The notes: generated from the letters alone by a model not told the origin. A stretch of 6,671 nucleotides of DNA from Nitrosopolaris sp035691865 (GCA_035691865.1 DASSIM010000093.1:1-6671); one strand, 5' to 3'; numbered from the stretch's first letter, positions 1-5,536 are shown. Numbers and translations are program-made.

Positions 1-47
1 CTTATACTAATAGATAGTTACGATCAATAACGTAAATACATACTTAT

Positions 48-64
48 ATTCGTTAAACACGAAT
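48..64. repeat. Short inverted repeat upstream of the beta-helix gene
   Basis: ATTCGT (48-53) and ACGAAT (59-64) are perfect 6-base complements around the spacer TAAAC. The element sits about 30 bases upstream of the candidate TATA box. It could be an operator or the end of an upstream transcription unit. In AT-rich DNA a 6-base match can also be chance. Confidence 0.25.
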
Positions 65-93
65 TTAGAATTTAGTACAAACAGTAGGTTCGC

Positions 94-100
94 ATAAATA
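94..100 (+). promoter_or_regulatory. Candidate TATA box of the beta-helix gene
   Basis: ATAAATA lies 25-31 bases before the ATG at 125. This archaeal TATA spacing would place transcription start within a few bases of the start codon, giving a leaderless or near-leaderless mRNA. It is inferred from position and composition only. Confidence 0.45.
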
Positions 101-124
101 GTTTATTTTCGAGCCGTCATCTGA

Positions 125-970
125 ATGAAACGAACTATAATGTCATACATGGTAGCGACAATCTTGTCCCTAGGGGCAGTGATTGGTTTGGTAATTCAAC
201 CATCAGCTCTAATGGCACAAACACAAACGCAACAAACACCAGCAACATCAGCAGCATCAGCACCAAGTACATCGTCAGCATCAACAACCGCAATAACACC
301 AATAACAAACCCAGCTTGTGGAGAAGTAGTCCAAGGAAGCGTTAACTTGACAGCTAATCTTAACTGCACCGGAGACGGCCTAATTGTAGGAGCCGACAAC
401 ACGGTCATAAACTTAAACGGCTATACTGTAACAGGTCCTGGGCAACAGAGCTCTAAAGTAGGAGTAGTAGTACCCAACAATGACAACGTCATGGTAATGG
501 GGCCCGGCGTCATTAAGGGTTTCCAGGCTGGCATATTAGCCACAGGTTCTAACAACGTACAGATTAAGTCAATCATCTTAACAGGCAACGAAATTGCGGT
601 CTTTACAACAGGCTCGACTAACACACAAGTAGAGGAGAACATAATCAAGAACAACAATCTCGGAGTTGCATCTCATTCTAGCAAGGGTGCAAGCCTTATG
701 TCCAACCTAATTACAGGCAATCAGCTCGCAGGTGTCACATTAGTCAATACACACAAAGCAATTATTGCAGCAAACAATATTGAAGGTGGTCAAAATGGTC
801 TTTTCCTTGATGCACAAAGCAGCGAAAACACAATAAACATGAACAACGTATTACATAATGTAATTGACCTCAACAACGCCAATGGATTAGCTCCGAACAT
901 CAATGTAAACTCATTTGCAGACAACAACTGCATGGTTAGTAACCCAAGCGGACTCTGTATAGGCAGATAG
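125..970 (+). CDS. Secreted right-handed parallel beta-helix (NosD/pectate-lyase-like) repeat protein
   Basis: This 281-residue protein has a signal peptide at about residues 1-31 (MKRT start, a hydrophobic stretch to PSALMA, cleavage near ALMAQ). A Gln/Thr/Ser/Ala/Pro-rich linker follows at about 32-62. The rest is a beta-helix built from short repeated turns such as NTVINLNGYTVTG, NNVQIKSIILTGNEIAV and NTQVEENIIKNNNLGV, each rich in Asn and Gly at the turns and Ile/Val in the strands. That pattern is typical of NosD/pectate-lyase-fold proteins. Four Cys lie as two pairs, C65/C81 at the N-cap and C269/C278 at the C-end, and could form capping disulfides outside the cell. Sequons NLT (N74) and NCT (N80) are present. 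No catalytic residues could be assigned, so the role is open: surface adhesin, carbohydrate binding or lyase. The ATG at 125 has no Shine-Dalgarno site and lies about 28 bases after a TATA-like box. A terminator-like hairpin follows the stop. Confidence 0.85.
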   Translation: MKRTIMSYMVATILSLGAVIGLVIQPSALMAQTQTQQTPATSAASAPSTSSASTTAITPITNPACGEVVQGSVNLTANLNCTGDGLIVGADNTVINLNGYTVTGPGQQSSKVGVVVPNNDNVMVMGPGVIKGFQAGILATGSNNVQIKSIILTGNEIAVFTTGSTNTQVEENIIKNNNLGVASHSSKGASLMSNLITGNQLAGVTLVNTHKAIIAANNIEGGQNGLFLDAQSSENTINMNNVLHNVIDLNNANGLAPNINVNSFADNNCMVSNPSGLCIGR

Positions 971-990
971 AAAATAGAACGTTTACTCAG

Positions 991-1029
991 GAAGACAGCT
1001 GAAAATGCTGTATCCTTCAAATTATTTTT
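991..1029 (+). terminator. Hairpin plus T-tract after the beta-helix gene
   Basis: Starting 21 bases after the stop, GAAG-ACAGC (991-999) can pair with GCTGT (1007-1011) and CTTC (1015-1018), with loop TGAAAAT and a 3-base bulge ATC (1012-1014). A run of five T follows at 1025-1029. Archaeal termination mainly needs the T-tract; the hairpin makes the assignment more credible. Confidence 0.5.
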
Positions 1030-1166
1030 CACTTCATAAAATTAAACAGTTAAGCAATTGAGAGTAATTTTGCACCTTTATAACCGATATCTCTTCTAAT
1101 AGAGCAAACTCACTTTGATTCGAAGGTCTGATCATATCTCTATTCTCGTTTTATCATTCTAACTAT

Positions 1167-1195
1167 ACTTTCGGCTAGAATAGAAGGTCGAAAGT
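1167..1195. repeat. 7-base inverted repeat upstream of the repeat-protein gene
   Basis: ACTTTCG (1167-1173) and CGAAAGT (1189-1195) are perfect complements separated by 15 bases. The right arm touches the TATA-like box of the gene at 1226. The half-sites are roughly two helical turns apart, a spacing that suits a dimeric regulator. Otherwise the gap 1030-1225 holds nothing that I can recognise. Confidence 0.35.
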
Positions 1196-1202
1196 GATAA
1201 AT
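1193..1202 (+). promoter_or_regulatory. Candidate TATA box of the repeat-protein gene
   Basis: An AT-rich TGATAAAT element is centred about 28 bases before the ATG at 1226. No Shine-Dalgarno match is seen before that ATG. The assignment rests on spacing and composition. Confidence 0.35.
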
Positions 1203-1225
1203 TGGAGACAAATTCTCTTTGAATA

Positions 1226-1774
1226 ATGAACAAAAAACGAGTGACAAGCCTATTGTTGTTGTTATCTGCAATCACCATAGTTGGAGCAATGTCATTTAGT
1301 GCAGGCCCGATTCTGCAAGAGGCTATTGCCCAGGCCGGCGTACCTAGCCCAGGAGGCCTTGCAAATCAAACCGCAGCAAACAATGCGATGTCATCGTTCC
1401 TTCCACCTGGTTTAACGAAATCAATAATCGATCAGGCGCGTAATACTAATGCGACAAAATATGCGCTTCAACACGCTATTGGTGCAACTACTGCAGCAAT
1501 GAATAAGACTGCTGGAATGAATGCTACTGCTGCTGGAATGAATAAGACTGCTGGAATGAATGCTACTGCTGCTGGAATGAATGCTACTGCTGCTGGAATG
1601 AATAAGACTGCTGGAATGAATGCTACTGCTGCTGGAATGAATAAGACTGCTGGAATGAATGCTACTGCTGCTGCTGCGTCAGTTCTGAATATTACACGAA
1701 ATACTAATGCAACTAGCTTTGCCGCACACAGTATTATAAATGCAACAAAGAACACCACAGCTGTGAAGCACTAG
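1226..1774 (+). CDS. Secreted, tandem-repeat, sequon-rich surface protein
   Basis: This is a 182-residue protein of unrecognised family. The N-terminus MNKKRVTSLLLLLSAITIVG, continuing to AIAQA, reads as a signal peptide with cleavage near residues 35-37. The mature part is Ala/Asn/Thr/Met-rich and ends without an anchor. Residues 90-148 are a tandem array of AGMNKT and AGMNATA modules. I count 15 Asn-x-Thr sequons (N47, 75, 93, 99, 106, 112, 119, 126, 132, 139, 145, 155, 161, 172, 176), 14 of them within about 100 residues. That suggests a heavily N-glycosylated, mucin-like exported protein, if the archaeal oligosaccharyltransferase AglB uses these sites. On both sides of the array lies a related block, RNTNATKYALQHAI (73-86) and RNTNATSFAAHSI (158-170). 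The ATG at 1226 is chosen because the signal peptide starts there and a TATA-like box lies about 28 bases upstream. No catalytic motif is visible. Confidence 0.85.
   Translation: MNKKRVTSLLLLLSAITIVGAMSFSAGPILQEAIAQAGVPSPGGLANQTAANNAMSSFLPPGLTKSIIDQARNTNATKYALQHAIGATTAAMNKTAGMNATAAGMNKTAGMNATAAGMNATAAGMNKTAGMNATAAGMNKTAGMNATAAAASVLNITRNTNATSFAAHSIINATKNTTAVKH
1493..1669 (+). repeat. In-frame tandem repeat, two module types in order A-B-A-B-B-A-B-A-B
   Basis: Module A is 18 bases (GCTGGAATGAATAAGACT, encoding AGMNKT). Module B is 21 bases (GCTGGAATGAATGCTACTGC plus T, encoding AGMNATA). The order is A 1493-1510 (with two codon changes at its start), B 1511-1531, A 1532-1549, B 1550-1570, B 1571-1591, A 1592-1609, B 1610-1630, A 1631-1648, B 1649-1669. 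Apart from the first A, the copies are identical at the DNA level, including synonymous positions, which indicates recent expansion by slippage or unequal recombination. A and B share their first 12 bases. Both are multiples of three, so copy-number change keeps the frame. Confidence 0.97.
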
Positions 1775-1821
1775 AGGCAGCTTACCGCGAGCATTACATA
1801 GAAAGATTCCGTAGTTAAATC

Positions 1822-1840
1822 AAAAATAGTGGATGCTATT
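1822..1840 (-). terminator. Hairpin plus T-tract after nop10 (minus strand)
   Basis: On the minus strand AATAG (1840-1836) pairs with CTATT (1829-1825) around a 6-base loop, and five T (1826-1822) run out of the stem. It lies 11 bases beyond the Nop10 stop. The stem is short, so the T-tract is the stronger evidence. The converging gene at 1774 may share this terminator zone. Confidence 0.4.
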
Positions 1841-1850
1841 AAAGACTATT

Positions 1851-2051
1851 CTACTTATCCACTTCAAGAGGATCCGAATCACTCATTTTTTCTGAGGGGA
1901 TATACCGATCCGCAATACGATATCGAGCATACTTATCGTCAGGTGAATATTTGGCCGGATGAGCATCGATCGTTGGGATCTTACATTTTTCACAACCGTG
2001 TTTGAGGGTATATGAAGCGCATTTTGGACATTTTCGGATAAGATGTTTCAT
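1851..2051 (-). CDS. nop10: H/ACA ribonucleoprotein component Nop10
   Basis: This 66-residue protein matches archaeal Nop10, the small subunit that joins Cbf5 and L7Ae/Gar1 in H/ACA guide-RNA complexes making pseudouridine in rRNA. The N-terminal zinc ribbon has C8-x2-C11 and C20-x2-C23. It is followed by the family's linear motif HPAKYSPDDKYARYR (about 31-45), which wraps against Cbf5. The length is normal for the archaeal family (about 55-70 residues). The ATG lies 13 bases after the aIF2-alpha stop, so the two genes are almost certainly co-transcribed, the pairing also known from many other archaea. The acidic tail SDSDPLEVDK is a short extension. Confidence 0.97.
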   Translation of the reverse strand: MKHLIRKCPKCASYTLKHGCEKCKIPTIDAHPAKYSPDDKYARYRIADRYIPSEKMSDSDPLEVDK

Positions 2052-2064
2052 GTCCCAGATTTAC

Positions 2065-2877
2065 CTACCGTTGAAGGTGTGTCTTCTTTGACTCTTCACG
2101 GATAAAATTGAATGTTCCATGATGTTTATCTATACTAGAATGAATCTTTTCTACGAGATTATTCATCGCTTTCTCAGCAATCTTAAAATTCTCTGCTTCG
2201 ACTACGATTCTGTATCGCGGAGCCCCAATATAGGTCACGCTCACAGTGCTAGTAGCACTCTTGCTAGTCTCTACTGGTAGTAGTGTTGTTTTGATTATAT
2301 CAATTCCATTAGGTTTTTTCACAGCGATCTCCGCAATCCCCCGTATTTCAACGTGAGGAATCTGTATTTTTTTGCCCTCTTCTTCAATCGCTTTCAAGAC
2401 ATCCTGCGATAAATCGATATTTGTGATTGCACCGATTCCTTTCTTCGCGACGTCTTCAAAAAAGTCGTACACATAGTCGTATTTCTGAAGAATTTTATCC
2501 TCTATTTCCTTTACCTGAACATCGTTAATTTTTGTCTTCTCCTTGATAATATCCATCGATGCGGAAGCCTTCTCGTTTTTCTTGACTTCAATGAGCTTGG
2601 ATTTTCTTTCCTCCCCGGATACTTGCTTGAGAGATAAATCAACTTCTGCTCTGCTCTTATTGACCCTGATAACTTTGAGGACTGCCTTCTGCCTAGGTTT
2701 AACATAGCGCTCGATATTGCGTATCCAGCCGGTGGCGATTTCAGAAATATGCAGGAAGCCGGTCATGCCGTTATATTCATCTAAAATGACATACGCTCCA
2801 TGTCCTGTCAGTTGCCTTATAGTAGCGATAATAACATCGCCTTCCTCTGGAAGCCGTCGGATCTCGGCAGTCACCAT
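2065..2877 (-). CDS. Translation initiation factor aIF2 subunit alpha
   Basis: The 270-residue length is that of the archaeal aIF2-alpha family. The N-terminal S1/OB domain (about 10-85) shows EEGDVIIATIRQLTGHGAYV, GMTGFLHISEI and the ending RVNKSRAEVDLSLKQV. A charged helical middle domain follows (about 88-170). The C-terminal alpha/beta domain (about 172-262), with VEIRGIAEI and APRYRIVVEAENFKIAEKAM, docks on aIF2-gamma. The factor forms the alpha-beta-gamma heterotrimer that brings initiator Met-tRNA to the small ribosomal subunit. It heads the aIF2-alpha-nop10 pair. The ribosomal protein genes L44e and S27e, which precede it in many archaea, are not here. The ATG at 2877 follows a good TATA-like element at normal spacing and starts exactly at the conserved N-terminus. 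Confidence 0.98.
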   Translation of the reverse strand: MVTAEIRRLPEEGDVIIATIRQLTGHGAYVILDEYNGMTGFLHISEIATGWIRNIERYVKPRQKAVLKVIRVNKSRAEVDLSLKQVSGEERKSKLIEVKKNEKASASMDIIKEKTKINDVQVKEIEDKILQKYDYVYDFFEDVAKKGIGAITNIDLSQDVLKAIEEEGKKIQIPHVEIRGIAEIAVKKPNGIDIIKTTLLPVETSKSATSTVSVTYIGAPRYRIVVEAENFKIAEKAMNNLVEKIHSSIDKHHGTFNFIREESKKTHLQR

Positions 2878-2902
2878 TTATAAAGGTAAACGGTCCGAAT
2901 GG

Positions 2903-2912
2903 TATACTTTAA
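2903..2912 (-). promoter_or_regulatory. TATA box of the aIF2-alpha-nop10 operon
   Basis: Read on the minus strand, TTAAAGTATA lies 26-35 bases before the aIF2-alpha ATG. The spacing predicts a leaderless or very short leader. It gives the pair its own promoter, separate from the cobalamin gene just upstream. GGTAT (2901-2905) and ATACC (2919-2923) flank the box as a weak inverted repeat. Confidence 0.55.
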
Positions 2913-2948
2913 GGTTACCATACCCTGATTTAATGAGTAAACTACCAA

Positions 2949-3536
2949 TCAATAGTCAATTCCTTTAATTGCCTTAGTTCCCAACCCATAAGGATGCTTA
3001 ACCTCTTTCATTTCTGTGACTAGATCTGCGAGTGCGATGACCTCTACAGGCGCATGGTTACCCGTGAGAACTAGCGTGGTTTTAGGAGGCTTGATTCTTA
3101 CAATTTCTAATACGTTTTGAACTGATATCAAGTTTAGTTTTACCGCATAATTGATTTCGTCTAGTATCATAACATCGTAAAGACCTGTTGACAGTTTCTC
3201 TATCGCCAGAGTCGTTGCTTTCAGCGCCGCGTCTTGATGTTGCTCTAAAGTGTGATCATCATCCAAAATTCCAACAAATCCCTTACCTGCAGCGATCATT
3301 TCAAATTCGGGCTCTAGTCTTTTTGAGCTCGTTAGTTCACCGTAATACCATTCTCCTTTGATGAACTGAATCATTATCACTCTATGCCCATGGCCCACAG
3401 AACGTAAAACAATTCCTAGAGCAGCCGTCGTCTTGCCTTTGCCTTTCCCCGTGTAAACGATTACTACGCCCTTACTCAGACACAATTCGCAACTCTGAAT
3501 CAGTAAACTTTGACGATATAATAGTTGCTGTCTCAT
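2949..3536 (-). CDS. cobO: Cob(I)yrinic acid a,c-diamide / cob(I)alamin adenosyltransferase (CobA/CobO/BtuR type)
   Basis: This 195-residue P-loop protein transfers the 5'-deoxyadenosyl group of ATP to Co(I) corrinoid in adenosylcobalamin synthesis or salvage. It has the family's Walker A loop TGKGKGKTT (29-37). Next come RSVGHGHRVIMIQFIKG (45-61), the Walker B strand DVMILDEINYA (121-131), LVLTGNHAP (155-163) and the ending DLVTEMKEVKHPYGLGTKAIKGIDY. The usual LTGR is LTGN here. The length is typical. Thaumarchaea use adenosylcobalamin in methylmalonyl-CoA mutase of their carbon-fixation cycle, so the gene fits the host. The first 22 residues before KGVVIVYTG are not strongly conserved in the family, so a later start is possible. 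The gene ends 71 bases before aIF2-alpha and is divergent from the dehydrogenase at 3651. Confidence 0.94.
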   Translation of the reverse strand: MRQQLLYRQSLLIQSCELCLSKGVVIVYTGKGKGKTTAALGIVLRSVGHGHRVIMIQFIKGEWYYGELTSSKRLEPEFEMIAAGKGFVGILDDDHTLEQHQDAALKATTLAIEKLSTGLYDVMILDEINYAVKLNLISVQNVLEIVRIKPPKTTLVLTGNHAPVEVIALADLVTEMKEVKHPYGLGTKAIKGIDY

Positions 3537-3552
3537 ATATCTATCCCTGCCT

Positions 3553-3566
3553 CTTTTATCATAAAT
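3553..3566 (-). promoter_or_regulatory. Candidate TATA region of the adenosyltransferase gene
   Basis: On the minus strand the AT-rich element ATTTATGATAAAAG lies about 17-30 bases before the ATG at 3536. It is in the 114-base divergent gap and points away from the dehydrogenase. Short leader inferred. Confidence 0.3.
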
Positions 3567-3610
3567 CTGGATCCAAATCTAAGGTATTTAGACACCTTTC
3601 TGAAAACGCT

Positions 3611-3624
3611 ATGATTAATATCAT
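3611..3624 (+). promoter_or_regulatory. Candidate TATA/operator region of the dehydrogenase gene
   Basis: ATGATTAATATCAT contains a GATTAATATC TATA-like core 29-38 bases before the ATG at 3651. Its outer five bases on each side (ATGAT/ATCAT) are inverted repeats. It may therefore be both promoter and operator. No Shine-Dalgarno site precedes the ATG. Confidence 0.3.
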
Positions 3625-3650
3625 ACGATGTCTTGATTTAATCCAACTTA

Positions 3651-4547
3651 ATGAAAATTGGACTGGCGGGTCTGGGACTAATGGGAGCTGCGATAGCACA
3701 CCGACTCATTGGTACTGGCCATTCACTTACTGTTTATAATCGTCATAGCATAAAGACTGGACCTTTCGCAAGCAAGGGAGTCAATGTAGCTGCAACGCCC
3801 AAGGAACTAGCACAGTATTCTGATTTTATTCTTATTTGTGTTACGGATTTTATTTCAGTGAAGAAGATATGTTTTGGAGATGAAGGAATACTTGCCTGCA
3901 ATTCCAAAGATTTTATCGTGGCAAATATTAGCACAATATCTCCTGAAGAATCAAGGTTTTGTGCCCAACGTTTTAGAGAGGCCAATATCGCAATGCTCGA
4001 AATGCCTGTCATGGGAGGAACTACCGCAGCTGAAAAAGGTGAATTGGTCCCCATGATTTGCGGAGGTAGGGAGGCCTTTGAGAAAGTGGCATCTATTATT
4101 GAAAACATATCAAAAGCAATTTTCTATCTTGGCGAACGAGATGGTGATGCGAGTGTTCTCAAGTTAGCACTGAATCTAAATATTGGTCTAATAGCTGGAG
4201 CGATGTCTGAAGGCATAACGCTTGTCCGGGGTGCAGGAATAGATCCCAAGTTGTTTATTGAGATATTGAACTCCACATCTATCCGAACACAACTGAGCGA
4301 AGCGAAGGGCCCGAAGATTATAGCAAATGACTTCGAGCCGTCATTCTACCTTAGAAATATGTTGAAGGACCTTGATCTTGCAGCGCTTAGTGCTCAGTCG
4401 ATAGGGCTTTCGTTACCGTTGACTGTGTTGATGCAACAAATGTATAGAAAAGCAAATAATAGCGGATACTCGGAACAGGATTACACTGCAATTGCGGCTT
4501 TTTTAATGAAAATAAATGGAATAGAAACTAGTGATGCGCCTAGATAA
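3651..4547 (+). CDS. NAD(P)-dependent beta-hydroxyacid dehydrogenase (3-hydroxyisobutyrate dehydrogenase/glyoxylate-succinic semialdehyde reductase family)
   Basis: The 298-residue length is normal for the family. The N-terminal Rossmann fold opens with GLAGLGLMGAAIAHRL (4-19). Asn30-Arg31 (VYNR) after the second strand is the signature usually linked to NADPH preference. The substrate-binding loop is EMPVMGGTTAAEKGEL (117-132), where many members read DAPVSGG. The all-helical C-terminal domain holds the catalytic lysine in LKLALN (K171, with N175 in the usual K-x3-N pattern) and FYLRNMLKDLDLA (232-244). Members reduce or oxidise small beta-hydroxyacids or aldehydes (3-hydroxyisobutyrate, tartronate semialdehyde, succinic semialdehyde, glyoxylate). 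The exact substrate cannot be told from sequence. A role in the 3-hydroxypropionate/4-hydroxybutyrate cycle is possible but unproven. After its stop, the same frame stays open to 4751. Confidence 0.93.
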   Translation: MKIGLAGLGLMGAAIAHRLIGTGHSLTVYNRHSIKTGPFASKGVNVAATPKELAQYSDFILICVTDFISVKKICFGDEGILACNSKDFIVANISTISPEESRFCAQRFREANIAMLEMPVMGGTTAAEKGELVPMICGGREAFEKVASIIENISKAIFYLGERDGDASVLKLALNLNIGLIAGAMSEGITLVRGAGIDPKLFIEILNSTSIRTQLSEAKGPKIIANDFEPSFYLRNMLKDLDLAALSAQSIGLSLPLTVLMQQMYRKANNSGYSEQDYTAIAAFLMKINGIETSDAPR

Positions 4548-4819
4548 TATCAAACAACTCAAGACGGATGGATTCAATGTATTCGCATCACTCCCAGGTA
4601 TGATAAAGGCGATCGAATAGTATCAGCATATCTGGCAAGAAACTTGAGGTCAGAATACATTGTCGAAATAGTTTCCGGCGTTCCTCTTCAAGGAATCCAG
4701 CAGATCAGCCGTTTGCACTTTCATTTGGCCAATCAAATGGTGGTAGCACCGTAGCTTTTCTTCCACAACCAATTGCACTACCAACGACGACTTCGACTAC
4801 GAGTGGAAACGGACTTTAG
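4548..4819 (+). pseudogene. Possible decayed gene in two overlapping frames
   Basis: Directly after the dehydrogenase stop the same frame stays open for 68 codons to TAG at 4752-4754, with protein-like text such as YDKGDRIVSAYLARNL and SEYIVEIVSGVPLQGI. It has no plausible start codon. A second frame, open from 4607 to TAG 4817-4819, continues with NPADQPFALSFGQSNGGST and ends in the Thr/Ser-rich LPTTTSTTSGNGL, which resembles the tail of an exported protein. The two together could be one ancestral C-terminus joined by a frameshift between about 4690 and 4720. I do not recognise a family. An alternative is that both are chance open stretches. Confidence 0.3.
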
Positions 4820-4911
4820 TATATGACTAGATGTCAGTGCGTTATCTAGCGCCAAGTCGTGTTGTGTACTTAAATTAAGCATAGCCAACTCGAAATGAAA
4901 GTAAAAAGTTT

Positions 4912-5082
4912 ATGAAAAAAAAGGTCAATGACAATTTTTCTGTAATAGTTCATACTGGAAAATTCTATAAGGATATCCTGCCGTACTGGCCAAGAAGTAC
5001 CGCCAGGGAAGACAGGATGTTGTCGACCTACCGTGTCGAGCATCACTGGGAGGCTTTTGCTAGTCTATTGTACTACATGTGA
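4912..5082 (+). CDS. Doubtful 56-residue small ORF
   Basis: An ATG within an A-rich tract (eight A) opens 56 codons beginning MKKKVNDNFSVIVHTGKFYK and ending HHWEAFASLLYYM. No family, signal peptide or ribosome site is visible. A TTAAATTA stretch at 4870-4877 is about 38 bases upstream, slightly far for a leaderless promoter. It overlaps another open frame (4949-5155) whose text looks more like a secreted protein, so it may be only a shadow of a decayed gene. Confidence 0.2.
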   Translation: MKKKVNDNFSVIVHTGKFYKDILPYWPRSTAREDRMLSTYRVEHHWEAFASLLYYM

Positions 5083-5240
5083 CGATACAACTCCGCCTAG
5101 CAATTGCTCCGATCGCTATCTCACAAATATAAGCGCTATAGGAGCGGCGAGGTAATAACGCTGGTACAACGAGCACATTCAATCCTGTAAGAAATATCAC
5201 ATCTGCGTTACCGGTGCTTATGGCACCTCAAAAGACTTAA
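4949..5240 (+). pseudogene. Possible remnant of a Cys/Thr/Pro-rich exported protein
   Basis: One frame is open from 4949 to TAA 5153-5155 and includes CRTGQEVPPGKTG and LVYCTTCDDTTPPSNCSD. Near 5140-5153 the reading can slip to another frame, which continues RGNNAGTTSTFNPVRNITSA and ends with TAA at 5238-5240. Joined, they give one plausible C-terminus rich in Thr, Asn and Pro with an NIT sequon. A proper start codon is lacking (a GTG at 5033 is the only candidate). I do not recognise the family. The evidence is compositional only. Confidence 0.3.
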
Positions 5241-5245
5241 TTTAA

Positions 5246-5536
5246 TATTTTTTCAACTCTAATTGCACAATATGTTATTTCAAACACTCTAAACTGTTAA
5301 TTTTAGAAATTGACCTACTAGGTCAAGGAAGAAACACAATAACTTGGTTCAACGGATTAATCTTGGGCTTAGCTGCAGATAGTAACATTGAAGCAAGGCA
5401 TTTGCAAAAACTGAAACTGCAACTTAATACAAAAGGGCAATACGAGTCCATTTTAGGAGATAACAAAAGGATCCGCCTAACGGGATTGGTCGATTATCAA
5501 GTAAATAAACAAATAGATAATTCCAATCTAATCTAA
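5246..5536 (+). pseudogene. Orphan C-terminal coding fragment without a start codon
   Basis: The frame is open for 96 codons from the TAA at 5243-5245 to the TAA at 5534-5536. From 5306 it reads convincingly as protein: EIDLLGQGRNTITWFNGLIL, then ADSNIEARHLQKLKLQL and NKRIRLTGLVDYQVNKQI. It contains no ATG or GTG; the first TTG (5363) would cut into this segment. An AT-rich tract (about 5240-5255) precedes it. It is best read as the C-terminal part of a broken gene, or as a gene using a rare start such as ATT at 5300. The family is not recognised. Its stop overlaps the stop of the converging tRNA-binding gene. Confidence 0.4.

Noticed and set aside
196..1032. Three minus-strand frames (196-408, 421-657, 790-1032) under the beta-helix gene
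   Set aside because: They are antisense shadows of the signal/linker and beta-helix repeats, without start context or motifs.
1493..1669. Regular repeats considered as a CRISPR array
   Set aside because: There are no unique spacers: modules of 18 and 21 bases abut directly and keep a reading frame.
1468..1758. Minus-strand frame with hydrophobic AAVAFIPAVLFIP repeats that looks like a membrane protein
   Set aside because: It is the antisense of the tandem repeat in the secreted protein. It has no promoter or signal logic, and its repeats simply mirror the sense modules.
2717..2968. Plus-strand frame opposite the aIF2-alpha start and the downstream gap
   Set aside because: It is antisense to the S1 domain and the operon promoter, and its sequence resembles no protein.
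3743..4108. Minus-strand 121-codon frame inside the dehydrogenase
   Set aside because: It is the antisense of a strongly conserved enzyme gene and has no family features of its own.
4534..4620. 28-codon ORF (MRLDNIKQL...) overlapping the dehydrogenase stop
   Set aside because: It is too short, has no ribosome site or family, and overlaps other open frames in a region that looks decayed.
4548..5532. Searched for tRNA or other structured RNA and mobile-element ends
   Set aside because: No T-arm GGTTCGAATCC-like motif, no cloverleaf pairing, and no terminal inverted repeats with a target duplication were found by eye.
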